A program made the translations under genes and the position numbers. The notes under the pieces are model-generated. The model did no database searches and was not told the origin of the DNA. It worked only from the letters and a program-made list of their open reading frames with translations. A DNA stretch of 43,700 nt from Parafrankia irregularis. GTDB lineage: Bacteria > Actinomycetota > Actinomycetes > Frankiales > Frankiaceae. Below are positions 31,926-38,906 of this stretch, piece after piece. The stretch covers positions 1 to 43,700 of the forward strand of contig NZ_FAOZ01000048.1 of assembly GCF_001536285.1 (NCBI RefSeq), in the 5' to 3' direction. The number at the start of each line of letters is the position of its first letter. Position 1 is the stretch's first letter.

Positions 31926-32500
31926 CCACCCAGACCACCACCAGCGCGGCCGCGCTCACCGACACCGACGCGGCCCGGCTGCTGGACCTCGCGCTGCACA
32001 CCCCGGCCGGGCTGACCGCGCCGGCGGCCGCGGCCGCGCTGGGCCACAGCGAGGCGTGGGTGTACGCCCAGCTGGACACCGGCATCGAGGACGGCACCGT
32101 GACTCGGCTGGGCCCGGACCTGCGTGCTGGTGCCGGGCTCTACCAGGCCACCCGGGTCACGGTCACCGCCGCGGCGCTGCTCGCCGGCGGCCTGGTCGCC
32201 CTCGCGGACCGGGGGTGGACGCCTGACGACGTGATTGACGACGCCGGCCGGGTGGACCTGTCCGGTTCGCTGCACCTCGCCGCCGGTGTCCACCCGCTGG
32301 AGCTGCCGGACGACGAGCGGCTGCTGCTCGCGCTGTACGACGCCGAGGACGCCCTCGCCGCCGCGCTCGGCGCCGACCCCACCGTCCACGACGCCGGCGA
32401 TCTGCTCACCCTGTGGCAGACCACCGCCGGTGTCACCCCGGACCACGTCGCCGAGCTGCTGCTCACCGCGGTGCGCTCGCTGGCGGGTGAGGTCCGGTGA
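31922..32500 (+). CDS. Hypothetical protein with helix-turn-helix-like start
   Basis: A 192-residue protein. Residues about 20-60 (LTAPAAAAALGHSEAWVYAQ then LDTGIEDGTVTRLG) look like a winged helix. The rest is helical and acidic (ELPDDERLLLALYDAEDAL). It starts at ATG 31922 and overlaps the next gene by 4 bp. Function unknown. Confidence 0.72.
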   Translation: MTTQTTTSAAALTDTDAARLLDLALHTPAGLTAPAAAAALGHSEAWVYAQLDTGIEDGTVTRLGPDLRAGAGLYQATRVTVTAAALLAGGLVALADRGWTPDDVIDDAGRVDLSGSLHLAAGVHPLELPDDERLLLALYDAEDALAAALGADPTVHDAGDLLTLWQTTAGVTPDHVAELLLTAVRSLAGEVR

Positions 32501-33408
32501 GTGACCGCAGCGGGATCGAGTGGACCGAGGCGACCTGGAACCCCACGACGGGCTGCGACCAGGTCTCGGCCGGGTGCGATCACTGCTACGCCCTGACGCT
32601 GGCTGGGCGGCTCAAGGCGATGGGCAGCCCGAAGTACCAGACCGACGGTGACCCGCGGACATCCGGGCCGGGGTTCGGGGTGGCGATGCACGCCGCCGCG
32701 CTGGACCTGCCGCACCGGTGGCGGCGCGGCAGGCGGGTGTTCGTCAACTCGATGAGCGACCTGTTCCACCGGGATGTCACCGATGAGTACATCGCCAGGG
32801 TTTTCGCCGTCATGGCCGCCACTCCCCAGCACACCTACCAGGTGCTGACCAAGCGGCCGGCCCGGGCGCGGACGCTGCTGTCTTGGCCGGGGTTCGCCGC
32901 GCTGGTCCAGGCCGTGCTCGACGCCGATGGGTGGCCCGGGCAGCTGGTGCTGCCGCTGCCGAACGTGTGGCTCGGCGTGAGCGCCGAGGACCAGCGGTGG
33001 GCCGACATCCGCCTGCCCCAGCTGCTGGACACCCCCGCCGCGGTGCGCTGGGTGTCGGCCGAGCCGCTGCTGGGCCCGGTGGACCTCACCCGCTGGCTGG
33101 GGCTCCCGGGCCGGCTGTGCGGTCCGGTCCCGGCCAGCCCCGGGGACCTGGCCGTCGTCCGGGACTGGCTGCGTCACCTCGGCGCGCGGCGTGGGATCGA
33201 CTGGGTCGTCGCCGGCGGCGAGTCCGGCCCCACCCCCAGGCCGGCCGATCCGGACTGGGCCCGTGCCCTGCGCGACCAGTGCACAGCCGCCGCTGTGCCG
33301 TTCCTGTTCAAGCAGTGGGGCGGCCGCACCCCCAAGTCCGGCGGCCGGGAGCTGGACGGCCGCATCTGGGAGCAGATGCCCTCCACCGCGCCGGCGGTGT
33401 CGCGGTGA
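32497..33408 (+). CDS. Phage Gp37/Gp68-like DUF5131 protein
   Basis: A 303-residue protein of the DUF5131 (phage Gp37/Gp68) family. The family start SGIEWTEATWNPTTGCDQVS is followed by AGCDHCYA, giving Cys-x6-Cys-x2-Cys as in radical-SAM-like enzymes. FVNSMSDLFH, YQVLTKRPARA, WLGVSAEDQ, VSAEPLLGPVDL and WVVAGGESGP are all family segments. It is common on phages and plasmids and its reaction is not settled. GTG 32497 overlaps the previous stop. Confidence 0.92.
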   Translation: MSDRSGIEWTEATWNPTTGCDQVSAGCDHCYALTLAGRLKAMGSPKYQTDGDPRTSGPGFGVAMHAAALDLPHRWRRGRRVFVNSMSDLFHRDVTDEYIARVFAVMAATPQHTYQVLTKRPARARTLLSWPGFAALVQAVLDADGWPGQLVLPLPNVWLGVSAEDQRWADIRLPQLLDTPAAVRWVSAEPLLGPVDLTRWLGLPGRLCGPVPASPGDLAVVRDWLRHLGARRGIDWVVAGGESGPTPRPADPDWARALRDQCTAAAVPFLFKQWGGRTPKSGGRELDGRIWEQMPSTAPAVSR

Positions 33409-33836
33409 TCGCCGCCGCGATGTTCGCCGCGTTGTTCGCGACCGGCTACGCCGCCCACCAGCTCGGCGACCATCTCACCGGCCAGACCGACTGGCTCGCC
33501 GAGCACAAAGCCGACCGCGGCCCGGTCGGCTGGGCCGCACTGGTTGGGCACCTGGCGGGCTACCACTTCACCCAGGTGGTCATGGTCGCCGTCGCGGTCG
33601 CCGTGCTGGACCTGCCGCTGGCACCGGCCGGCGCGGCCGCCGGGCTGGCGATCTCGGTGGCCAGCCACGGGCTGTGGGACCGGCGCGCACCGGTGCGCTG
33701 GCTCCTCGAGCGCACCGGCTCCCCAGGCCTCGCCGCGACGGCCAGCCACGGCATGAACGGCATGTACGTGGCCGACCAGGCACTGCACGTCGCCTGCCTG
33801 TGGGCCGCCGCCCTGGCCGCCACCGCCCTGTCCTGA
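33405..33836 (+). CDS. Membrane protein, DUF3307-like
   Basis: A 143-residue protein with about four hydrophobic helices (3-18, 45-65, 70-90, 120-140) and a conserved-looking AHQLGDHLTGQTDWLAEHKA after the first, with a His-x3-Asp-His arrangement resembling DUF3307. A second His-rich segment is SHGMNGMYVADQALHVACL. The GTG start overlaps the previous stop. Last gene of the transfer block; two terminators follow. Confidence 0.72.
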   Translation: MIAAAMFAALFATGYAAHQLGDHLTGQTDWLAEHKADRGPVGWAALVGHLAGYHFTQVVMVAVAVAVLDLPLAPAGAAAGLAISVASHGLWDRRAPVRWLLERTGSPGLAATASHGMNGMYVADQALHVACLWAAALAATALS

Positions 33837-33845
33837 CACACCCCC

Positions 33846-33882
33846 GGCCGGGCCCACCAGTGATCTGCCAGTGGGCCCGGCC
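33846..33882 (+). terminator. Terminator of the transfer block
   Basis: GGCCGGGCCCAC and its exact complement with a 13-nt loop, 10 bp after the stop codon at 33836. Confidence 0.85.
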
Positions 33883-33944
33883 CCTCCGACAGCACCTGTC
33901 CCGCCGACCCGTGAAGGGCGCATGAATCCCCCACGCCAGAACAA

Positions 33945-33985
33945 CTGTGGCCCGACCCCCGACGTAACCGGGGGTCGGGCCACAG
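33945..33985. terminator. Second, stronger terminator
   Basis: Perfect 16-bp arms (33945-33960, 33970-33985; CTGTGGCCCGACCCCC and complement) with a 9-nt loop. It isolates the transfer block from the replication region. Confidence 0.85.
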
Positions 33986-34069
33986 CCCTGTCCAGGCCCG
34001 ACACGCCCGACACGCCGCATGGGTACCCACGTTCACCACATGCCTTGCGGGATGCGATAGCAATGCCCG

Positions 34070-34294
34070 GTGGGCAACCATCCGACCACCAACCGCCGGT
34101 CACACCGCCGATCCGCGTTGATCAAAGCCCGGACATCACCCGAGGTGAAGGCGCGCGCCGAAGCGGCGGCCGCGGCCGCCGGCGTCACGTTCAACAGATG
34201 GTTGGAGGAGCTCGTGCTGCGCGAGGCTCCGCCCCTGCTCGACCTGGACACGACCTCCGTCAGCGACCAGGAGGACGTCCAGATGGCCAGCTAA
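34070..34294 (+). CDS. Ribbon-helix-helix (CopG-like) protein
   Basis: A 74-residue protein, basic N-terminus then LIKARTSPEVKARAEAAAAA and GVTFNRWLEELVLREA, a ribbon-helix-helix typical of copy-number or transfer regulators. The acidic tail ends in QMAS. GTG 34070 is the start. Located just upstream of the replication initiator, it is a candidate copy-number repressor; no adjacent toxin is visible. Confidence 0.78.
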   Translation: MGNHPTTNRRSHRRSALIKARTSPEVKARAEAAAAAAGVTFNRWLEELVLREAPPLLDLDTTSVSDQEDVQMAS

Positions 34295-34297
34295 CGC

Positions 34298-34331
34298 AAC
34301 GAGGACCACGCCAGCCAGCGTGGCCCTCGTT
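34298..34331 (+). terminator. Terminator after the ribbon-helix-helix gene
   Basis: AACGAGGACCACGC and GCGTGGCCCTCGTT pair along 14 bp with one G-T-type mismatch and a 6-nt loop, directly after the stop codon at 34294. Confidence 0.75.
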
Positions 34332-34407
34332 CACGTATGCGCGGGGCCCGAGTGCCACCTCGGGTGCCCCCGCTTGTCGCCCACTTCTCTCCCGCCAAGG
34401 AGTTCGT

Positions 34408-34569
34408 GTGCTCTTCCAGATTGCCATGCCTACGGGCGTGGTGGCGACTGCGTCCGAGGAATGGCTCGGACGTGTTACCGCCCATGCCAGACCCTCGGTA
34501 CACCCCGCATCAGACCCGACACCGATGGTCGTTTCTCCCGCCCTGGTCGCGGGCGGTGGTGTGCGATGA
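34408..34569 (+). CDS. Short leader ORF coupled to the initiator gene
   Basis: A 53-residue ORF (start VLFQIAMPTGVVATASEEWL). It has a well-placed AAGGAG ribosome site 5 nt before GTG 34408, and its stop overlaps the initiator start (ATGA, 34566-34569). It could be a regulatory leader peptide setting initiator translation, a known way to control plasmid copy number. A GC-rich hairpin lies upstream (34338-34373). Confidence 0.5.
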   Translation: MLFQIAMPTGVVATASEEWLGRVTAHARPSVHPASDPTPMVVSPALVAGGGVR

Positions 34570-35843
34570 GCGGCCCAGCGATCACGGACGCGACGCAGGC
34601 CGTGATGTTCCACGGCCGGGCCACCGAGGACCGGGACCCGGGCGCCGAGGTGATGCGGACGTGGCGAGCGGTGAGCCTGGCCGCCGCGGGGACGCGGCCA
34701 CGGCTGCCACCGATCGAGTACGCCGTCCTGCTGGCCGTGCACGGCCTGGTCGTGTCCTGGACCCGACTGTGGGATGAGGTCTACGTCGCCGACGTCGCGA
34801 TCGTCGCCGGGCTGACGACGGGGGACGGCCAGCCGGACGCCAAGGAGTGCGGCCGCCGGCTGCGCTCGCTGGGCCAGCGAGGCCTGATCGTCTACCTGCC
34901 GTCGACGGTCAAGGGCCAACCCAGCCGGGTCGGTCTGCCCATGGTGACCGCCGCCGGAACCCTCGTTGGGGGGGGCCGTGCGACCCCCCCGAACCCGGCC
35001 CCGAAACCGGCCCCGGCCGATGGCGTTGGGGGGGGTCAGGCCGCCCCCCCGAAACCCCGGAATCGGGGGGGTCAGGCGACCCCCCTCTATACGGGAAGGG
35101 AACGGGAAGATTCCTCCTCCGCCGGCCTGGCCGCGCAGCCGCCGCTGCCGCCGGTGTCCGTGGGAGGAGGAGGAACCCGCCTCAACGACGACACGACCCG
35201 GGTCGTCACCGAGATCACCCGGATGGTCCGGGGTGGCCCGCGCAGCGGGCTGGCGGTCCGCGGCCGCGTCGTGGAGCTGCTCGCCGCCGGCTACACCCCT
35301 GGCGAGATCACCCGGCACGTGCACGCCCGCACGGCCGCCGCCCGGGATCGCGGGACCATCACGTCCCCGGCCGGGCTGCTCCGGCATGTCCTCGACGCCG
35401 ACGACCTCCCGCCCGCGCTCGCCCAGGTCACCGCCGAACGCAACGCCGCCCGCCAGCGGGAGGCGATCGACCGCCACCAGGTCGCCACCGCGACCGGCAC
35501 CACCACCCGACGCGAAGCGATCGACGAGGCGCTCGGCCCGGTGCTGCGCGGCCGTCTGGTCGCGGCAGTCATCGCGACCAGCGAGGTCTACCAACGCTCA
35601 CGGCGTACCCCCGCCTTCATCGCCGGTCTGCTCGACACGACCTACGCCGCACACGATCATGATGTTGATCGAATCCGTATCCACGCCGAGACGCTGCCCC
35701 CGGTGGTCTCCGAGACCCCCATCCCGGCTCCTGAGACCCCCGTGGAGTCCGGACCCACCCCGACCCACCCCGACGGGACTGTCCGGCCGTCCCTGGCCGA
35801 TCTGGAGACCGCTGTGGCCCAACGTGTTGGAGGAGCCGCGTGA
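34566..35843 (+). CDS. Probable replication initiator (winged-helix, RepO-like)
   Basis: A 425-residue protein. Residues about 45-125 (PIEYAVLLAVHGLVVSWTRL, VADVAIVAGLT, ECGRRLRSLGQRGLIVYLPS) form a winged helix like the N-terminal domain of phage O-type replication initiators. Residues about 135-175 are a Gly/Pro-rich linker encoded by three G-tract/C-tract palindromes (34968-35085). The C-terminal half is helical with a second possible DNA- or helicase-binding part. Iterons inside the initiator gene recall lambda O. No rolling-circle or RepA motif is seen, so the assignment is moderate. Confidence 0.65.
   Translation: MSGPAITDATQAVMFHGRATEDRDPGAEVMRTWRAVSLAAAGTRPRLPPIEYAVLLAVHGLVVSWTRLWDEVYVADVAIVAGLTTGDGQPDAKECGRRLRSLGQRGLIVYLPSTVKGQPSRVGLPMVTAAGTLVGGGRATPPNPAPKPAPADGVGGGQAAPPKPRNRGGQATPLYTGREREDSSSAGLAAQPPLPPVSVGGGGTRLNDDTTRVVTEITRMVRGGPRSGLAVRGRVVELLAAGYTPGEITRHVHARTAAARDRGTITSPAGLLRHVLDADDLPPALAQVTAERNAARQREAIDRHQVATATGTTTRREAIDEALGPVLRGRLVAAVIATSEVYQRSRRTPAFIAGLLDTTYAAHDHDVDRIRIHAETLPPVVSETPIPAPETPVESGPTPTHPDGTVRPSLADLETAVAQRVGGAA
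34968..35085. repeat. Three G-tract/C-tract palindromes inside the initiator gene
   Basis: Hairpins of 8G-8 nt-7C (34968-34990), 8G-8 nt-7C (35028-35050) and 7G-8 nt-6C (35065-35085). The 8-nt spacers are similar (TCAGGCCG, TCAGGCGA). They encode the Gly/Pro linker. Possible internal origin iterons, also prone to slippage and G-quadruplex formation. Confidence 0.7.
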
Positions 35844-36238
35844 GCATGCGCGATGCGTCCCACCCCATCCCGCCCGCCGAGTACGTCCGCGTGGTCCAGG
35901 AACGCGACACGCTGCAGCGACGCGTCGACGAGCTGGAGGCACGGCTGTGCCAGGCGAAGGCGGCCGCCTACGGCGTGGCCGTGGCCGGGTGGGACTCGGC
36001 CCGCGCAGGACGACGGCGTAGCGCCTCCACCCCCGCCACGATCGAGGAGTCCCGCGAACTCGCCTGGGCCGTCTCCCAGGACCAGGCGCTGGCGATCGCG
36101 GTGTACTTCGCTACGGACCGACACCCCCCGAACTGCCTCTGTTCTGCGGCGGCCGCCTCAGACCCACCAGGCTGGGACGCAGCCCACGACTCGATCATTG
36201 ACTACTGGCCATCCCACACAAGTCCGGACAAGCCATGA
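35840..36238 (+). CDS. Hypothetical protein downstream of the initiator
   Basis: A 132-residue protein. An N-terminal coiled-coil segment (EYVRVVQERDTLQRRVDELE) precedes a region with AWAVSQDQALAIAVYFATD and NCLCSAA. GTG 35840 overlaps the initiator stop; ATG 35846 is a close alternative. No family recognised. Confidence 0.68.
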   Translation: MSMRDASHPIPPAEYVRVVQERDTLQRRVDELEARLCQAKAAAYGVAVAGWDSARAGRRRSASTPATIEESRELAWAVSQDQALAIAVYFATDRHPPNCLCSAAAASDPPGWDAAHDSIIDYWPSHTSPDKP

Positions 36239-36296
36239 GCACAGCCAGGCTCATGCACGCACCGGTCCGACTACGTCACGCCACGGGGGCATAACC

Positions 36297-36809
36297 GTGC
36301 CCCCGTACGCCACGCTGAGCGCCGATCACCCCCGCCCGGGTGTGCCGGGTAGGGCGGAACCGGCTGCGGCCCGCTCAGCGGCTCGCCGCGTCGCCGCACC
36401 GCCCGTGCAACTGGGCCTGTTCGACGACGGTGGCCAGACCGACGGCCCCGGCGGGCTGCGACCGACGGACGGGGTGCTCCTGGAGCGCCTGGCCGCCGGC
36501 GGCACGGTCGTGGTCCGGCTGCCCGGCCTGTTCCAGCCGTATGGCCCGCTGCTGCGCCATCTCGCCGACACCGGCCGTCTCGTCCGGATCGGCCGGGACA
36601 CGATCTGGGGCAACCCGCACCGGCTGCACCCCGGCGCCAGCAGCCAGGAACGCGCCGAGGCGATCGCCGCCTACGAGCGGCACCTGCAGACCCGCCCGGA
36701 CCTCCTCGCCCGCGTCGGGGAGCTGCGCGGCCGGGCGTTGGGCTGCTGGTGCGCCCCGGCCCCGTGCCACGGCGACGTGCTGGCCCGGCTCGCCCACCGG
36801 TCCGGGTAG
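36297..36809 (+). CDS. DUF4326 protein
   Basis: A 170-residue protein. The C-terminal ~95 residues match DUF4326: VVVRLPGLF, IGRDTIWGNPHRLH, RAEAIAAYERHLQTRPDLLA, then LRGRALGCWCAPAPCHGDVL with three Cys and a His likely to bind metal. The N-terminal 60 residues are Pro/Ala-rich. Reaction unknown; widespread on actinobacterial phages and plasmids. Its TAG stop lies inside the first GGTAGCG repeat of the iteron region. Confidence 0.85.
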   Translation: MPPYATLSADHPRPGVPGRAEPAAARSAARRVAAPPVQLGLFDDGGQTDGPGGLRPTDGVLLERLAAGGTVVVRLPGLFQPYGPLLRHLADTGRLVRIGRDTIWGNPHRLHPGASSQERAEAIAAYERHLQTRPDLLARVGELRGRALGCWCAPAPCHGDVLARLAHRSG

Positions 36810-36976
36810 CGCGCGGCGCCGGGCGGGTAGCGGCGCCGCTACCCGGACCGCAGTCGCCAACCCCAGCCCGAGCTGGGTGTCCACGAGCGGGTAGCGGTAG
36901 CCCCTCGGTGGCCGCGGTGACCCGATCTGGGCCGGCGGCGGGGGTGCGGGGTGCGCCAGGCCGCTACCGCTACCCG
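36803..36976. repeat. Iteron family A (CGGGTAGCGG)
   Basis: Copies: CGGGTAGCG (36803), a palindromic pair CGGGTAGCGG/CCGCTACCCG (36824-36845), a tandem CGGGTAGCGGTAGC (36888-36901) and the inverted CCGCTACCGCTACCCG (36961-36976). The core is GCTA followed by C when read CCGCTACC. Non-coding, GC-rich; part of the presumed replication origin. Confidence 0.75.
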
Positions 36977-37072
36977 CAAGGCGCGGCTGGGTGGTCCTGG
37001 CGGCTGCGTCGCGGGAGGGGCCGAGAGGCAGCCCAGCGCCGGTTTTCGGCGGGTTCGTCGAAGGGCCTCTAG

Positions 37073-37164
37073 GCTGCTAGAGCGCAGGTCAGAGCGGGTC
37101 TCGGCTGCTAGCCGGGCTGCTAGAACTAGCAGCTCACCCTGCTAGCGAGAACAGGCGTGCTAGC
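37073..37164. repeat. Iteron family B (GCTGCTAGC)
   Basis: Copies at 37073 (GCTGCTAGA), 37104 (GCTGCTAGC), 37116 (GCTGCTAGA), inverted 37127 (CTAGCAGC), 37140 (TGCTAGC) and 37158 (TGCTAGC). The core is GCTA followed by G. The 43 bp before the first copy align with the corresponding part of family C (from 37624), showing the two blocks are duplicates. Confidence 0.78.
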
Positions 37165-37178
37165 GATCTGAGGGTGTC

Positions 37179-37194
37179 GAAAACGCGCGTTCTC
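37179..37194. promoter_or_regulatory. Plasmid-wide palindrome (site E)
   Basis: GAAAACG-CG-CGTTCTC, one mismatch from a perfect dyad, 14 bp after the last family B iteron and upstream of the ORF at 37335. Confidence 0.6.
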
Positions 37195-37297
37195 AACATC
37201 TGGGGATCGGGACGCCCGGGATGGTCAGGGCACAGAGGGTCTACATCCACGGCCCCGGGCGCCGTGTCAGGGTGAGGTGCCGGGGGCGCCACGGTGA

Positions 37298-37331
37298 GGT
37301 GCCGGGGCCAGGTCGGCCTGGCCCCGGCACC
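37298..37331 (+). terminator. Hairpin upstream of the 86-aa ORF
   Basis: GGTGCCGGGGCCAG and its exact complement (14-bp arms, 6-nt loop). The segment GTGAGGTGCCGGGG just before is a direct repeat. It may block transcription leaving the iteron region. Confidence 0.75.
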
Positions 37332-37334
37332 AGA

Positions 37335-37595
37335 GTGGGTCAAGAACGGCCGCGGTCGCCGGTGGTGTTGCGCGCGGCGCTGGACTGCGCGCGGGAACCG
37401 AACCGGGTCTGGCCGGTGCGGCTGCTGGCCGGCCGCTGGTCGCCCGCGGACTGGATCCGTGATGCCGCCCGGGGGGTCATGGGGGTCGACCCACGCGAGC
37501 CCTTGCTGGACTTCCCTGACTTCGCCATGAGCCCAGCGTCGCGCTGGGCCGCTCTGCTGGCATCTCCGCCGACCACGGGTTGTCGATGGCGTTAG
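37335..37595 (+). CDS. Small ORF between iteron blocks
   Basis: About 86 residues (core VVLRAALDCAREPNRVWPVR, then LLDFPDFAMSPASRWAALL). Third codon positions from 37350 on are almost all G or C, favouring real coding. The frame is open from 37221, but the strong hairpin at 37298 makes GTG 37335 the more likely start. The stop TAG lies within the first GTTAGC of family C. No family recognised. Confidence 0.5.
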   Translation: MGQERPRSPVVLRAALDCAREPNRVWPVRLLAGRWSPADWIRDAARGVMGVDPREPLLDFPDFAMSPASRWAALLASPPTTGCRWR

Positions 37596-37726
37596 CGGCT
37601 GTACCCGGAGGGGGCCGGAAGACGCCCAGGGCCGGTTCTCGGGGGTTTCGGCCGGAAGGCCGCTAACACCCTGAAACCCAGGTCAGGAACGGTGTCAGCC
37701 GCTAACAGGGGTGCTAACAGTTAGCA
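37591..37726. repeat. Iteron family C (CCGCTAACA)
   Basis: Copies: GTTAGCGG (37591), CCGCTAACA (37660 and 37699) and a palindrome TGCTAACAGTTAGCA (37712-37726). The core is GCTA followed by A. The layout, including the paired inverted copy at the end and the flanks GCCCAG, GCCGGTT and CAGGTCAG, matches family B. Confidence 0.78.
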
Positions 37727-37762
37727 GGCTGCCGCCCGGACGGCCAACCGAACCGCCACTAT

Positions 37763-38006
37763 AAACGATCATGAAAACCGCCTCGCCTCGATGCGCTTTT
37801 GATCTTCGTAGTTGGAGGCGGGCGGGGGTGTGCTATTGGCGATCATGGGGCGCCGGGAGATAGTCAACAGTGTTGACTAGCGTGCGCGGCGCGCCGATGA
37901 TCCACCCCGTTCCGGCTCGCGGTTCATGGTGCGCTGGCGGGTGTCCGGTGGCGCTCGGCACGGGTCCAGAACGGGCATCGAGGCGGGGCAGTTTTCATGA
38001 TCGTTT
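37763..38006. repeat. 244-bp element with 32-bp inverted repeats
   Basis: Left arm 37763-37794 and right arm 37975-38006 are reverse complements with 2 mismatches in 32 (outer 16 bases AAACGATCATGAAAAC are exact). No gene lies inside; a 19-bp palindrome is near the centre. AT-richer ends beside the iterons suggest an origin part or a miniature mobile element. No target duplication is seen. Confidence 0.75.
37861..37879. promoter_or_regulatory. TAGTCAACA-G-TGTTGACTA palindrome
   Basis: A perfect 9-bp-arm dyad containing TTGACT/TTGACA-like -35 sequence. The form suits a GntR- or other winged-helix repressor site. No gene follows directly. Confidence 0.55.
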
Positions 38007-38021
38007 GGTGGTAGCAAGTTA

Positions 38022-38060
38022 TGCATCCGTCATACGGATGCAGTACGGACGATCGTCCGT
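38022..38060. repeat. Two adjacent small palindromes
   Basis: TGCATCCGT-CAT-ACGGATGCA (38022-38042) and the perfect 16-bp ACGGACGATCGTCCGT (38045-38060). They close the non-coding region and may be operators for the minus-strand genes or part of the origin. Confidence 0.55.
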
Positions 38061-38084
38061 GGCGGGTGCGGCCTGGACATGGGT

Positions 38085-38113
38085 GAGGGCCCCGGCGTGA
38101 CGCCGGGGCCCTC
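38085..38113 (-). terminator. Terminator after the 38381 gene
   Basis: GAGGGCCCCGGCG and its exact complement (13-bp arms, 3-nt loop), 14 bp beyond the minus-strand stop at 38127. Confidence 0.85.
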
Positions 38114-38126
38114 GGTGGTGGTCGGG

Positions 38127-38381
38127 TCAGTCGCCGGTGGCGCGGGTCGCGCGCTGGTCCGCGTCGCGGACCCGCTTGCTCAGGACGGCCACCACGTTGA
38201 TCGGGGTGCCCGCGGCCATCGCCTCGACCGTGGCGGTGCGGAGTTCGACGCGGGCCCTGTCCCGGGCGGCGGTGACCCGCGGGTCGGCGGGTTCGCCGGC
38301 GAGCGCGGCCTCGGTGGCCTCGTTGGCCAGGGTGGTCGCGGCCGAGGTGGCGCGCATCAGGCGGGCGAGTGTGGGCTTCAT
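38127..38381 (-). CDS. Small helical protein
   Basis: An 84-residue, helical, Ala/Arg-rich protein (MKPTLARLMRATSAATTLAN start). GAGAGGAAC lies upstream of ATG 38381. Last gene of a three-gene minus-strand group. Function unknown. Confidence 0.7.
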   Translation of the reverse strand: MKPTLARLMRATSAATTLANEATEAALAGEPADPRVTAARDRARVELRTATVEAMAAGTPINVVAVLSKRVRDADQRATRATGD

Positions 38382-38415
38382 GATCGTTCCTCTCGGTCCA
38401 GGGCTTGGGTGCGGG

Positions 38416-38850
38416 TCATCGCCGGGCGGCGGTGTCGACGAGGGTGCGTTCGGCGGCGAGGGCGGCCTCGCGGGCGGCGGTGAGCTGGGTGTGGTCGGCG
38501 GGGTGGCGTAGGGCGTAGGTGGCGGCCGCGGCGGCGCGGGCGGTGTCGGCGAGGTCGGGGGCGGTCAGGCACAGCTCGGTGAGCGGGACGGTGATCGCGG
38601 CGCGGGTGGTGTGGCTGGCGGCGCGCAGGCCGGCGAGGCCGGCCGGGTTGGCGCCGGTGAGGCGGGCGTCCTCGCGGACCCACATGGCCGTGCGGTGCGC
38701 GGCGAGCGCGGCGGTGAGGGTCGCGACCGCGGTGTGGCGGGCCTGGCGCTCGGCGGTGGTGCGGGTGGCGCGGGCGGCGGCCCACTGGGCCAGGCCGCCG
38801 GCGAGGGTGCCCAGCAGCGCGGCGCCCGCGCCGATGATCGCCTCCATCAT
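38416..38850 (-). CDS. Small protein with N-terminal membrane helix
   Basis: A 144-residue protein. Residues about 4-25 (AIIGAGAALLGTLAGGLAQW) are hydrophobic and followed by a long Ala/Arg/Thr helical region, probably a membrane-anchored coiled coil. ATG 38850 has AGGAGG 9 nt upstream; ATG 38847 is also possible. Confidence 0.7.
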   Translation of the reverse strand: MMEAIIGAGAALLGTLAGGLAQWAAARATRTTAERQARHTAVATLTAALAAHRTAMWVREDARLTGANPAGLAGLRAASHTTRAAITVPLTELCLTAPDLADTARAAAAATYALRHPADHTQLTAAREAALAAERTLVDTAARR

Positions 38851-38906
38851 CGTGATGATCCTCCTGGTGGTGGGTGGGAAAGGGTGGGTTCGTCGGGGCC
38901 GGGGGG

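Noticed and set aside
33871-34569. 232-codon ORF across the two terminators
   Set aside because: Its first part crosses a 16-bp-arm terminator and the ribbon-helix-helix gene. Only its last 53 codons (from 34408) have a ribosome site and are kept as a separate small ORF.
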